Shown here in pieces: positions 17,532 to 26,161 of a DNA stretch of 64,000 nt. Made by a program: the position numbers and the translations under genes. Source of the stretch: Acidobacteriota bacterium (lineage in GTDB: Bacteria; Acidobacteriota; Thermoanaerobaculia; UBA5066); contig JAKOVQ010000017.1 of assembly GCA_029781975.1 (NCBI GenBank), positions 442,074 through 506,073 on the forward strand, given 5' to 3'. A model generated the notes under the pieces. That model was given only the letters and a program-made list of their open reading frames with translations, did not search any database and was not told the origin of the DNA. The first letter of the stretch is position 1. Every line of letters starts with the position of its first letter.

Positions 17532-18845
17532 TCACCGCCCTCCCCACCGCCTGAACAGGAGGCAGCCGTTCACGTCGCCGAAGCCGAAGGAGGCCTTGAC
17601 GACGTGCTCGAGCGGCCTCTCGACGAGGGCGTGCGGGACGCTGGCGGCGATCGACCGGATCTCCGGGTGGATCTGCTCGCAGTTGATGGAGGGGTGGACG
17701 TAGCCCCGGGAGAGCTGGTCGACGGCCGCGACCGCCTCCAGGGCTCCGGCCGCCCCCAGGGTGTGCCCGATCATCGACTTCGTCGACTGGATGAGGGGGA
17801 GCCGCTCCGCGGGGAGCTCCAGCGCCCTGAGCCAGCTCTCGACCTCGCGCGGGTCCGCCCCGGTCGAGGTGAGGTGCCCGTTGATGAGCGAGATCTCCGA
17901 CGGCGCCACCCCCGCGTCGTCGAGGACCCGGCGGATGCAGCGGACGACCCCGTCCGGGTTGGGGAACGTCATCGTCCCGCCGTCGCGCTGGCCGCCCGAG
18001 TTGACGTAGGCCGAGAGGAGCTCGCAGAGGATCGGCGCGCCCCGCGCGAGGGCCGCCTCGAGGCTCTCCAGCCTCAGGACGGCCGCCCCGCCCGCGGGGA
18101 CGAACCCGCAGGCGCCGGCGCCCATCGGCTGGGAGCCCCGCTCCGGCGCCTCGTTGTAGCGCGTGCAGAGGACGTCGCGCATCGCGTCGAACCCGGACCA
18201 GACGCCGTAGTGCGAGCCCTCCGCCCCCCCCACGTACATCGCCTCCGCGTATCCGAGGACGACCTGCTTGTAGCCCTCGAAGATCGCCTCCGTCCCCGTG
18301 TTGCACGCCGAGCTGTTGGTGGAGGTCTGCCCGCCGAGGCCGAGGAGCTTCCCGAGCGTGACGCTGACGGAGCTCCCCATCACCTTCGGGACGATGGAGG
18401 TCCCCATCGCCGCCGTCCCGCGGCCCGGTTCCTGGTCGGGGGCCTCTGCCATGACCGGCATGAGCTCGTCGAAGATCGTGTCCATCCCGCCCACGCCGCA
18501 CCCCATGAACGTCCCCGTGTCCCAGGCCACCGGCGTCTCCTGGTAGCCCCGGAGGAGGTCGACGTCGATCCCGGCGCTCCGCGCGCACTCCACCGCGGCC
18601 AGCGCGGCATAGACCATCGCCTCGTTCATCTTGTGGTAGTCGGCCTCGGGGAGGACCTCGAGGATCTCGTCCTCCGTGAGGGGCGGAGCGCCCCCGATCT
18701 GGCAGGCGAAGTTGAGCCTCGCGAGCTCCTCGTGCCAGGTGATCCCCGAGCGCCCCGCGCGCAGCGCATCGCGGTACGCCGCGAGCCCGACCCCGTTCGG
18801 GGCGACGACGCCCATCCCCGTCACGACCACACGCCTCCGCGTCAT
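17532..18845 (-). CDS. 3-oxoacyl-ACP synthase, KAS II/FabF type
   Basis: 437 residues with the condensing-enzyme fold and an intact Cys-His-His triad: NSSACNTG (Cys181), NGHLTSTGAD (His324) and TKSMIGHTLGAAG (His361). It would elongate acyl-ACP with malonyl-ACP. The ATG overlaps the FabZ-like stop as ATGA, so the two are coupled. Several surface features (FMGCGVGGMDTIFDELMP, LCTRYNEAPERG) differ from housekeeping FabF, which fits a special-purpose lipid or polyketide line. Confidence 0.9.
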   Translation of the reverse strand: MTRRRVVVTGMGVVAPNGVGLAAYRDALRAGRSGITWHEELARLNFACQIGGAPPLTEDEILEVLPEADYHKMNEAMVYAALAAVECARSAGIDVDLLRGYQETPVAWDTGTFMGCGVGGMDTIFDELMPVMAEAPDQEPGRGTAAMGTSIVPKVMGSSVSVTLGKLLGLGGQTSTNSSACNTGTEAIFEGYKQVVLGYAEAMYVGGAEGSHYGVWSGFDAMRDVLCTRYNEAPERGSQPMGAGACGFVPAGGAAVLRLESLEAALARGAPILCELLSAYVNSGGQRDGGTMTFPNPDGVVRCIRRVLDDAGVAPSEISLINGHLTSTGADPREVESWLRALELPAERLPLIQSTKSMIGHTLGAAGALEAVAAVDQLSRGYVHPSINCEQIHPEIRSIAASVPHALVERPLEHVVKASFGFGDVNGCLLFRRWGGR

Positions 18846-19339
18846 CGGAGCCCCCTCGCGTCCCTCGGGATGAAGAGCCCCGACAGGACCCCCTCGAAGA
18901 CCTCTTCGCCGTCGCGGGCCCCTCCCACGAGCTGGATCTCCACGCTGCTGACGAGCTTGTTCCCCCTGAAGAAGCCGGACTCGCCGAACGTCGCCAGGGC
19001 GGCGACCGTCTCGCCGGGCCGGACCACCTTCTTGAAGACCCCGCGCTCGATCCCCGTGAAGAGGCCGACCATCTGGCGGATCTCCTCGACCGAGTGCGAC
19101 GCCGCGAGGTGGTAGATGCACCAGGCGACGCTCCCGACCTGCGCGGCCATCTCGATCAGCTTGACTCCCGGGACGACGGGGTCGCCGGGGAAGTGCCCCT
19201 CGCAGTCCTCGTCCTTCCAGGTGTAGGTGGCGAGGATGTGCTCGTCGTCCAGCTCGAGGATCTCCTCCACGAAGCGCATCGGCCTCGCCTGCGGCAGGAG
19301 GGCGAGGACCTCGCCGGGGGACAGCCTTCCCGCCGTCAC
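18842..19339 (-). CDS. FabZ-like 3-hydroxyacyl-ACP dehydratase
   Basis: 165 residues, single hot-dog fold. The catalytic motif is CEGHFPGDPVVPGVKLIEMA, giving His49 and Glu63, the FabZ pair. It would remove water from 3-hydroxyacyl-ACP. GTG 19339 overlaps the FabG stop by four bases, and its own stop overlaps the KAS II start, so it sits tightly in the operon. A second, double hot-dog dehydratase is encoded two genes upstream, so the pathway has two dehydration modules. Confidence 0.9.
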   Translation of the reverse strand: MTAGRLSPGEVLALLPQARPMRFVEEILELDDEHILATYTWKDEDCEGHFPGDPVVPGVKLIEMAAQVGSVAWCIYHLAASHSVEEIRQMVGLFTGIERGVFKKVVRPGETVAALATFGESGFFRGNKLVSSVEIQLVGGARDGEEVFEGVLSGLFIPRDARGLR

Positions 19340-20064
19340 AGGGCCATCCCCCCGTCGACGTGGAGGATCGAGCCGTTCGCGAAGTCGTTCTCGATGAGGT
19401 GTCCGACGGCCAGGGCGACCGCCTCCGGCGCGCCGAAGTCGCCGACGGCGACCTGGGCGAGGATCTTCCGCCGCAGCTCCGGCGCGATCTCCGCCGTCAT
19501 CGACGTCTCGATGAAGCCCGGCGCCACCGCGTTGACGCGCACGCCCCGGGGCCCGAGCTCGAAGGCGAACTGGCGTGTCATCTCCTCCAGGGCGGCCTTC
19601 GTGGCCCGGTAGACGGCGCTCCCGACCAGGGCCACCCGCGCCAGGACGGAGCTGACGTTGACGATGACCCCCGACCCGGACGCCGCCATCTCCCGCCCGA
19701 AGTCGCGCATCAGGAGGACGGGGGCCTTCAGGTTGAGCGCCACGAGCGCGTCGAAGGAGGTCTCCTCGATCTGGAGCGCGGGCTCGTGCGGCCGGTCGAT
19801 CCCCGCGTTGTTCACCAGCACGTACGGCGTCCCCCTCTCCAGGACCTTGGCAAGGAGCGCGGCGCGGCCGCCGGCCGTCGCGAGGTCCGCCCGCACGAGG
19901 AAGGAGCCGGGGATCGCCGCGCACAGCGCCTCGGCCGCCGCGCGGCCCCCGTTGTAGTGGAGCGCCAGCCGGAGCTCGCCCCCGCTCCTCTCGTGGATGT
20001 GCCGGGCCACGGCCTGCCCGATGCCGCCGGATGCCCCCGTGACGACCGCGATGTCCTTCCCCAC
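19336..20064 (-). CDS. 3-oxoacyl-ACP reductase, FabG-like SDR
   Basis: 242 residues, classical short-chain dehydrogenase: cofactor loop TGASGGIGQ (residues 9-17), NNAG at 85-88, and the catalytic set Ser139, Tyr152 and Lys156 (YRATK). The C-terminus HVDGGMAL is the usual FabG ending. It would reduce the 3-keto group with NADPH. The GTG start is seven bases after the dehydratase stop and is preceded by GGGGGTGAG. Length and motifs are standard. Confidence 0.93.
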   Translation of the reverse strand: MGKDIAVVTGASGGIGQAVARHIHERSGGELRLALHYNGGRAAAEALCAAIPGSFLVRADLATAGGRAALLAKVLERGTPYVLVNNAGIDRPHEPALQIEETSFDALVALNLKAPVLLMRDFGREMAASGSGVIVNVSSVLARVALVGSAVYRATKAALEEMTRQFAFELGPRGVRVNAVAPGFIETSMTAEIAPELRRKILAQVAVGDFGAPEAVALAVGHLIENDFANGSILHVDGGMAL

Positions 20065-20071
20065 GCCCGCC

Positions 20072-21241
20072 TCACCCCCTCCGCGCCAGCCGGCCGCCGC
20101 GGGACATCGGTCCCTCCCGCGGGTAGTCGGCGTACCGGATCCCCACGTGGCAGCCGACGTTGGCGTTCGCGACCGCGAGGACCCTCCGGCCGTCAGCGAA
20201 GACCTCCCCGTCGGCCCGGACGAACGCGTCGCCGCTCGCGGGGGACGTCAGCGTCCGGAGGATCCGGACCCTGTAGTCGATCCGCGCGTCGCGCGGCGTC
20301 ACGGCGTCGAAGACGTCGGCGCGCTCGAAGCCGAGGGCCCGGCCCGTCCCCGGGCTCCCGCTCCAGGCGAGGAAGAGCCCCAGGAGCTGCCAGACGGCGT
20401 CGACCAGGAGGGCCGGCGGCTTCCGCCCGCCGTTCATCGGGAAGGACCAGTCGGCCGGGTCGTTCCCGCGCGAGGCGACGACCTCCCCCTCTCCCGTCCC
20501 GCGGTCGAACGCGATCCGGTGGACCCGGTGGACCTCGAGCATGAGGGAGTGCGGCAGCAGCCCCATCTCGCCCGGAGGGTCGTTCACGAGCGTGCCGCGC
20601 GAGAGGGCGATCAGCTCGGCGTGCGAGAAGGAGCTCCGCGCCCCGAACTCCGCGGAGGAGAGCGGCGCGAGGAAGGGAGGGTCGAGGTCGTCGGGAATCC
20701 CGGTCCCCGCGCCGGCGCCGTCGCCCCCCTCGCCTCCTTCCCCCTCCCAGTAGGCCGTGCCGACCTGCGCCGAGGCGATCGAGTAGACCGCGACGCCGTC
20801 CGTCCGGACCGTCGCCTTCCCCGTGACCATCGCCTCCGCGCCGTCGCGCTCGACGGAGACGACGTCGACCTCGTAGGTGACCTCCCGGTCGTAGGGGCGG
20901 ACCTGGCCGAAGAAGGAGACCCCCTCCATCCCCATCGGCTTCTCGCAGCGCTCGATCCCGCGCCAGGCCGCGAAGAGCCGCAGCGCCTGCCAGACGGCGT
21001 CGACGCCCCAGCAGCCGGGCATCACCGGGTCGCTCAGGAAGTGGCAGCCGTAGTACCAGTCGTCCAGCCGGTTCCGCCGCACCGCCTCGATCCGCCCCGT
21101 GCCGGACTCCTCGTCCCAGGTGAGGAGCCGCACCTCGTGGAACGGAAGGAGGAGACCTTTCGGCAGCACCCCGGCCTCGGACAGCGCCACGACGTCTCCG
21201 TGCGCGAGGGCTGTCCGGTCCCGCAGCGCCGTTCCCGTCAC
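20072..21241 (-). CDS. Tandem FabA-like double hot-dog dehydratase, second domain degenerate
   Basis: 389 residues with two FabA-type hot-dog domains. The first has the full FabA active site, CHFLSDPVMPGCWGVDAVWQ (His67, Asp81). The second (about residues 190-389) repeats the layout, with VDAVWQLLG giving Asp281, but the position expected for histidine holds Phe267, so this half is probably inactive. A Gly/Glu-rich linker (EGEGGEGGDGAGAGTG) joins them. Tandem FabA domains are known from PUFA synthases (PfaC); here they form a free-standing protein. GTG 21241 overlaps the KAS III stop by four bases. Confidence 0.85.
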   Translation of the reverse strand: MTGTALRDRTALAHGDVVALSEAGVLPKGLLLPFHEVRLLTWDEESGTGRIEAVRRNRLDDWYYGCHFLSDPVMPGCWGVDAVWQALRLFAAWRGIERCEKPMGMEGVSFFGQVRPYDREVTYEVDVVSVERDGAEAMVTGKATVRTDGVAVYSIASAQVGTAYWEGEGGEGGDGAGAGTGIPDDLDPPFLAPLSSAEFGARSSFSHAELIALSRGTLVNDPPGEMGLLPHSLMLEVHRVHRIAFDRGTGEGEVVASRGNDPADWSFPMNGGRKPPALLVDAVWQLLGLFLAWSGSPGTGRALGFERADVFDAVTPRDARIDYRVRILRTLTSPASGDAFVRADGEVFADGRRVLAVANANVGCHVGIRYADYPREGPMSRGGRLARRG

Positions 21242-22242
21242 GCCAGCACCTCGACGAAGCCCGCGCCCCACGACAGGCCCGAGCCGAGGACGGCGTAGAC
21301 GAGCTGGTCCCCCGGCACCAGGCAGTCCCAGTTCTGGGCGATGACCGAGGGGCACCCGGCCGCCGCGATGTTCCCCTGCTCCCGAACGTTCCGCAGGTGG
21401 CGCTCGGCGGGCAGGCCGAGGTGCCCCAGGATGGAGTCCTGCATCACGTAGTTGGCCTGGTGGGCCACCGTGTAGACGCTCTCGGCGTAGAGGCCCTTCT
21501 CCTGCGCGATCGCCTCGAACATCTCGCAGGTCTTGCGGATCGAGAACTCGCGGACGGCGGCCCCGTTCTGCGCGAAGTGCCCCGCGCTGTCGATGACGAT
21601 CTCCTCGGCCCCCTCCGGCCGGGTCTCGAAGATCATCGGCTCCACCCGCAGCTTCCCCGGCCTGCGCGCCGAGACGACCTCGGCGGCCGCGCCGTCCCCC
21701 CAGATGTAGCCGTCGACGCTCCCGGCCGCGTAGTCGGTCCGGACCGTGTAGGCGCTCGTCTGGACGCAGAGGACGACCTCCGGGAGGGCCTCGGGCCTCG
21801 TGTCGGCGAGGAGCTTCATCTGCCGCGCGAAGCTCGAGCAGGCGCTGTTCACGTCGCAGTGGGGTCCGGAGCCGATGCCGAGCGCCTTGGCGATCAGCGA
21901 GGCGGTGCTCGGGATGGTCTCGAACGGCGTGTCGTTGTTCGCGACGACCCAGCTCACCTCGGCGGGCGTCACCCCGGCCTTCTCGAGCGCTCGCCGCGCG
22001 GCGGCAGCCCCCAGCGTGACCGGCGTCTCGCCGCGCATCCGCGCGTGGAGGATCGCCTGCCCCGGGTCCCGGTTCTTCGTCTCGAGGATGTACTCCTTGC
22101 TCAGGACCGAGTAGCGCTTCTCGATCCCGAGGCGCGACGAGACCCAGTCCGGCCCGCGCTCCAGGCCGACCTCCCGGTAGAGGAACTCGTTGTCGAGCTC
22201 GGTGGAAGGGAGGGCCCAGCCCATCCCGAGGACGCGCAGCAT
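21238..22242 (-). CDS. 3-oxoacyl-ACP synthase III (KAS III/FabH-like)
   Basis: 334 residues, thiolase fold with the Cys-His-Asn triad of initiating condensing enzymes: NSACSSF (Cys135), AHQANYVM (His261) and EQGNIAAAG (Asn291). It would start chains from an acyl-CoA or acyl-ACP primer. The ATG shares one base with the enoyl-reductase stop (TGATG). A 20-residue insertion-like stretch after residue 45 (KEYILETKNRDPGQAI) differs from housekeeping FabH, so the primer may be unusual. Confidence 0.9.
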   Translation of the reverse strand: MLRVLGMGWALPSTELDNEFLYREVGLERGPDWVSSRLGIEKRYSVLSKEYILETKNRDPGQAILHARMRGETPVTLGAAAARRALEKAGVTPAEVSWVVANNDTPFETIPSTASLIAKALGIGSGPHCDVNSACSSFARQMKLLADTRPEALPEVVLCVQTSAYTVRTDYAAGSVDGYIWGDGAAAEVVSARRPGKLRVEPMIFETRPEGAEEIVIDSAGHFAQNGAAVREFSIRKTCEMFEAIAQEKGLYAESVYTVAHQANYVMQDSILGHLGLPAERHLRNVREQGNIAAAGCPSVIAQNWDCLVPGDQLVYAVLGSGLSWGAGFVEVLA

Positions 22243-23231
22243 CAGGCCCCGGAGACCGCCTCGCCACCGTCGACCCGGATGACCTCACCGTTGGCCCAGG
22301 CGAATCCCGGCAGGCAGAGCGCGTGGATGGCCTCGGCGACGTCCTCGGGCGTCGTCAGGCGGTGGAAGGGGTTCCGGATGCGGGCCTGGGCCTTCATCAG
22401 GTCGAAACCGGGAATGGCGTTTCCGGCGGGGGTGTCCGTGATCCCCGCCTGGACGACATACGAGCGGACCCCGTAGGGCGCCAGCTCGACCGCCATCGCG
22501 CGCGACGAGGCCTCCAGCGCGCACTTGGCGGCCGAGACCGCCGCGTACCCCTTCCACGCGATCTCGTTCCCCTCGGAGGTCATGGCGACCAGGCGCGCGC
22601 CGGGCGCCAGGAGCCCGGCCGTGAGGAGCTCGCGGCCCCAGAGGAGGTGGTCGTATCCCATCATCCAGACCGTTCGCTTCAGGTCGTCCTCCCCGAGCAG
22701 CTCCTCCCGGTACGGGATCCGGCTGTCGGCCAGCGTGTGGAGCGCGTCGCACCCCTTCAGGTGGAACGCCGTGTTGACCGCCTTCCTGAGGACCGCCACC
22801 TCGACGGGAGACCCCTCGGCCGCCAGGGCCTCGGCGAGTCCCCGGAGCGCGATCCCCCGGAAGTCCGGCGTCCGGTCCTCCGCGAGCAGCTTGCACGCCC
22901 CGGCGGCGATGGAGTGCATGAAGAGGTGGACCCCTCCCGGCCCCGCGTGCTCCGCGATGCCGTCGAGAACCGTCCCGCGCTCCTCGTCGTCGAAGAGGTT
23001 GGCGTTGTGCGTGACGAGCGAGACCCCTTCCCTCCGGATCGCGTCGAAGTGAGGCGCGATCACCGACTCGACCGTCCCCTCGGGGTCCTTGTGGGCGAGG
23101 AGGATGTTGAGCCCGGCCCTGGCCAGGCGCTTGGCCGTGGCGAGCCCGAACCCCGAGGAGCCTCCCAGGATCACGGCCCAGAGTCCCCTGCCGCGGAAGG
23201 CCCCGATCTCCTCTTTCACGACGGCGTCCAT
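22242..23231 (-). CDS. FabI-like enoyl-ACP reductase (SDR, Tyr-x6-Lys)
   Basis: 329 residues, SDR fold. The cofactor loop is LGGSSGFGLATAKR (from about residue 22), and the catalytic pair is Tyr229 and Lys236 with six residues between (GYAAVSAAKCALE). That is the FabI spacing, not the Tyr-x3-Lys of FabG. It is longer than FabI (about 260) because of an insertion around residues 110-180. It is the first gene of the operon. The ATG lies only a few bases after the predicted transcription start and lacks a clear ribosome site, so translation may be near-leaderless. Confidence 0.8.
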   Translation of the reverse strand: MDAVVKEEIGAFRGRGLWAVILGGSSGFGLATAKRLARAGLNILLAHKDPEGTVESVIAPHFDAIRREGVSLVTHNANLFDDEERGTVLDGIAEHAGPGGVHLFMHSIAAGACKLLAEDRTPDFRGIALRGLAEALAAEGSPVEVAVLRKAVNTAFHLKGCDALHTLADSRIPYREELLGEDDLKRTVWMMGYDHLLWGRELLTAGLLAPGARLVAMTSEGNEIAWKGYAAVSAAKCALEASSRAMAVELAPYGVRSYVVQAGITDTPAGNAIPGFDLMKAQARIRNPFHRLTTPEDVAEAIHALCLPGFAWANGEVIRVDGGEAVSGA

Positions 23232-23242
23232 GACGGGCGGGG

Positions 23243-23279
23243 ATTATAGGGGTCTCCAAACCAGCGCGCGTAAACGCGC
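23243..23279 (-). promoter_or_regulatory. Promoter of the FAS-like operon with palindromic operator
   Basis: The minus strand has a perfect TATAAT (23248-23243). The region where a -35 would lie is occupied by the palindrome GCGCGT-TT-ACGCGC (23279-23266), a copy of the site at 13146-13159. No good -35 hexamer is visible, so the promoter probably depends on or is blocked by the factor that binds the palindrome. The predicted start is about five bases before the enoyl-reductase ATG. Confidence 0.5.
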
Positions 23280-23354
23280 CGACGGGAGCGAATCGAATTT
23301 GGATCGCCTCGACCCTCGTCCGGGCGAGCCGGGGAGGCGGTCTCCCGCGATGCG

Positions 23355-24302
23355 TTAGCCCATCCGCGCGGGATTCGGCTGCGAGCCCGACCGGCCGCCT
23401 CCGGCGAGCCTGTCCCAGGACCGCTGGAGAGCCGGCGCCAGGGACAGCGCGAGGCCGGCGGTCGCGATTCCGAGGACCGCGTCCGTCACGTAGTGGTACC
23501 GGCCGTAGACCGTGGAGACGTAGAGGGAGAGGATGACCGGCGAGAGGACCCAGAACGTCGGCCGGTGGTACCTCCAGGCCATGACCCACATGACCGTCGC
23601 GGCGGCCGCGTGAGGGCTCGGGAGAGAGCCGCCCGCGAAGTGCGCCCGGGTCCGGATCAGCTCCCCCGCCCAGGTGAAGACCCACCCGTGGAGCGGTACG
23701 CGGAACCGCTCCGGCATCCAGTACAGCGGGCCGGCGACGGGGAAGAGGACGAATCCGACGTCGCACAGGACGTTCGCGAGGCCCAGCGTGAAGAAGGCGT
23801 CCTCCGCCGCCGCCCGGCCCCGCCTGGCCCAGAGGATCGCGCAGACGATCGGGTAGAGCGGCACGTAGACGACGTAGCAGAACATCATCCACTCGGTGAG
23901 AGCGGGCGTGACGAACCGTTCCAGCCACAGCGTGGGCTGGACGGCGAAGAGCCGCGCCTCGAGCGCGAGGACCAGGTCGTCCCGGAAACGTCCCTGGACG
24001 ATCAGCTGAAGGGAGGCGACGGCGCTGAACAGGTAGGCGTACGAGAGGGTGACGGTTGCCGTCCGGAGGAGGAAGGCGAGCGCGGGGGGCCGGACGCGCG
24101 GCACCACGGCCGCGGAGACGAGGACACCTGCGAAGACGGCGAGGTTCCTCCCGACGAGAAGGGACCAGCCGGGGACCTGGGCGCGGCCGCCCACGGCCAG
24201 CAGGCTGAACGCCACGAGCGATGCGAGGATGACGCCGTCGGCCGCTCGAAGCTCGGCGCCCGCGACGACCAGATGGCCCGTGTCGCTCCCGTTTCGCCGC
24301 AC
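23355..24302 (-). CDS. PAP2-family membrane phosphatase (inositolphosphotransferase-like)
   Basis: 315 residues, six or more membrane helices. The PAP2 signature is GSLPSPHAAAATVMW followed by YGRYHYVTDAVLG, which resembles the PAP2_3 or inositol-phosphorylceramide-synthase-like branch more than the simple phosphatases. It may act on lipid phosphates or transfer a head group. GTG 24302 is 18 bases after the CPBP stop. It is the last gene of an epimerase-CPBP-PAP2 operon, which hints at envelope lipid or glycan work. Confidence 0.75.
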   Translation of the reverse strand: MRRNGSDTGHLVVAGAELRAADGVILASLVAFSLLAVGGRAQVPGWSLLVGRNLAVFAGVLVSAAVVPRVRPPALAFLLRTATVTLSYAYLFSAVASLQLIVQGRFRDDLVLALEARLFAVQPTLWLERFVTPALTEWMMFCYVVYVPLYPIVCAILWARRGRAAAEDAFFTLGLANVLCDVGFVLFPVAGPLYWMPERFRVPLHGWVFTWAGELIRTRAHFAGGSLPSPHAAAATVMWVMAWRYHRPTFWVLSPVILSLYVSTVYGRYHYVTDAVLGIATAGLALSLAPALQRSWDRLAGGGRSGSQPNPARMG

Positions 24303-24319
24303 GCCTTCGCCCGTCGCCC

Positions 24320-25042
24320 CTACCGGCAGACGATGAAGAGGTCGAGGGACACGCCCAGCACCCAGTGGGTCAGGAGCGGGACCAGCAGCGAACGCGACCG
24401 GAAGGCGATCACTCCCCACACGACCCCTCCCAGGACCGCGCCGAGCGTCTCCCCGAGGGGCTTGCCGACGTGAAGGGCCGCCGAGACGGCCGTCTGGACG
24501 AGGATGGCGTTCCAGTCCCCCATCTCGTCGCGCAGCCCGCACTGGACGAACCCACGGAAACCGAACTCCCAGCCCGCGTAGAAGACGAGGTAGGCGAGCG
24601 CGTGGCCCGCGAAGGCGAGCGGACCGTCGCCCGCGGCCCGGTTCAGGGGGTAGACCGCGAGGAACTCGGGCATCCTCGACGCCGAGAGGCTGAGCAGCAC
24701 CATCACCGGGGCCACGACGGCGAGCGCCTTCCAGCCGTAGGAGAGGTCGCCGGCCCGCACGCCGTAGGCCGAGAGCGGCTCATGGAAGACGACCCTCACG
24801 ATCAGCGCCGGGATCAGGCCGAGGAGGACGAAGGCCGACGCGAAGGCGTAGAGCCCCGCGGTCAGCTCCACGTTCCCCCCGAGGGCGACCGAGGACGCCA
24901 GGTGACGGAGGTAGAACGGCTTGCTGCCGACGTACACGAAGAGGATCCCGAGGACCGGCGCGGCCAGCAGGACGATCGTCGCCTTCCGGTCGGCGGAATG
25001 GAGAAGGCCCCCGGTGGAGTCCACCGCCTCTCGCGGAGTCAT
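24320..25042 (-). CDS. CPBP-family intramembrane protein (CAAX protease/bacteriocin-processing)
   Basis: 240 residues, about seven membrane helices. The CPBP motifs are GWEFGFRGFVQ (motif 1, where the first glutamate of the usual EExxxR is Trp), SAALHVGKPLGE (motif 2) and PLLTHWVLGVSLD (motif 3). The altered motif 1 occurs in some relatives, so activity is not certain. The ATG overlaps the epimerase stop as ATGA. Substrate unknown. Confidence 0.8.
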   Translation of the reverse strand: MTPREAVDSTGGLLHSADRKATIVLLAAPVLGILFVYVGSKPFYLRHLASSVALGGNVELTAGLYAFASAFVLLGLIPALIVRVVFHEPLSAYGVRAGDLSYGWKALAVVAPVMVLLSLSASRMPEFLAVYPLNRAAGDGPLAFAGHALAYLVFYAGWEFGFRGFVQCGLRDEMGDWNAILVQTAVSAALHVGKPLGETLGAVLGGVVWGVIAFRSRSLLVPLLTHWVLGVSLDLFIVCR

Positions 25043-26043
25043 CGTGCGCCTCTTTGCCGATGCAGCCAGTCGAGCGTCCGGCGCATCCCCTCCCGGAGGG
25101 GCGTGATCCGGTAACCGAGCTCGCGTTCGGCCTTCGCGCTCGTGTAGGCCCAGTCCACGAGGAACGTCTCCACCCACCCGGGCGTGATCTTCGGGTAGAT
25201 GCCGAGCCGCCGCGCCTTCTCCCTCTCGAGGCCGGCGTACAGCATCGCGACGGGGCGGGGCAGACCGATCTGGACGTGCCGCCGTCCGGTCAGCTCGTCC
25301 ACCAGGCGCAGGAGGTCCCTGAGCGAGACGTTCTCGCCTCCCAGGATGTATCGCTCCCCCACCCTCCCCTTCTCCAGGGCGAGGAGGTGCCCCTCGACGA
25401 GGTCGTCCACGAGGACGTAGTTCCCCACGTTCGCGCCCCGGCCGGGGAGGAACGGGAACCGCCCGCGGTCGTACTGGTCGAGCATGAGGGAGACCGAGTT
25501 CCCCTCCGTCCGCTTCCCCGGCCCGTAGACGCGGGTCGGGTGGACGGCGACGATCGGGAGGCCCTTCGAGGCCAGCGCCAGGGCTTCCTTCTCGGCGACG
25601 GCCTTGCTCTCCTCGTACTCCGTCAGGTAACGCGACGTCGCCCTCGGCCTCGCCTCGTCCCCGACGACGCCCCGGGGCGTCGGCCCGAAGACCACCACGG
25701 TCGACGTGTAGACGATGCGACGGACGCCGGCCTCCGCGGCCGTCTCGAAGACGTTTCGCGCGCCCTCGACGTTCAGCCGGAAGAAGGTCGCCGGGTCCTT
25801 CGCCCAGTTCCTCGCGTAGGCAGCCAGGTGGAACACCTCCGTGCACCCGTCCATCCCGCGCCGGAGGGAATCGCGGTCGAGGATGTCGCCGGTCGCCCAT
25901 TCGAGCCGCTCGGCAGCGGCCGGCCTCTCGCTCGCGGGACGTGCCAGGGCCCGTACGGACCGCCCCCGAGCCAGGAGGGCGCCCACGAGCCGGTCCCCGA
26001 CGAAGCCCGTTCCGCCCGTGACGAAGACCCGTTCGGGGCTCAC
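25039..26043 (-). CDS. NAD-dependent epimerase/dehydratase (extended SDR)
   Basis: 334 residues. The N-terminus has the Rossmann motif GGTGFVG (10-16), a YTSTVVVFG strand, and YEESK as the Tyr-x3-Lys catalytic pair. The C-terminal part (GNYVLVDDLVEGHLLALEKG, then GERYILGGENVSLRDLL) matches the hopanoid-associated or dihydroflavonol-reductase-like branch. It would modify a sugar nucleotide or another NAD-linked alcohol. The GTG start is first in a three-gene overlapping operon. Confidence 0.85.
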   Translation of the reverse strand: MSPERVFVTGGTGFVGDRLVGALLARGRSVRALARPASERPAAAERLEWATGDILDRDSLRRGMDGCTEVFHLAAYARNWAKDPATFFRLNVEGARNVFETAAEAGVRRIVYTSTVVVFGPTPRGVVGDEARPRATSRYLTEYEESKAVAEKEALALASKGLPIVAVHPTRVYGPGKRTEGNSVSLMLDQYDRGRFPFLPGRGANVGNYVLVDDLVEGHLLALEKGRVGERYILGGENVSLRDLLRLVDELTGRRHVQIGLPRPVAMLYAGLEREKARRLGIYPKITPGWVETFLVDWAYTSAKAERELGYRITPLREGMRRTLDWLHRQRGAR

Positions 26044-26161
26044 GGCGCCTCCCGTCTGCCGGAGGCCGGACGGCTCCGTCCGTCCTCGCTCCCGCGCGCG
26101 AGACCCATGCTAGCACCGGGCGAAGCCCCGACGCTCCGCCTCCGCGTCATACTGGGACGTG

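Noticed and set aside
22242-23231. Calling the first FAS-like operon gene a second FabG
   Set aside because: Tyr229 and Lys236 have the FabI spacing of six residues, not three.
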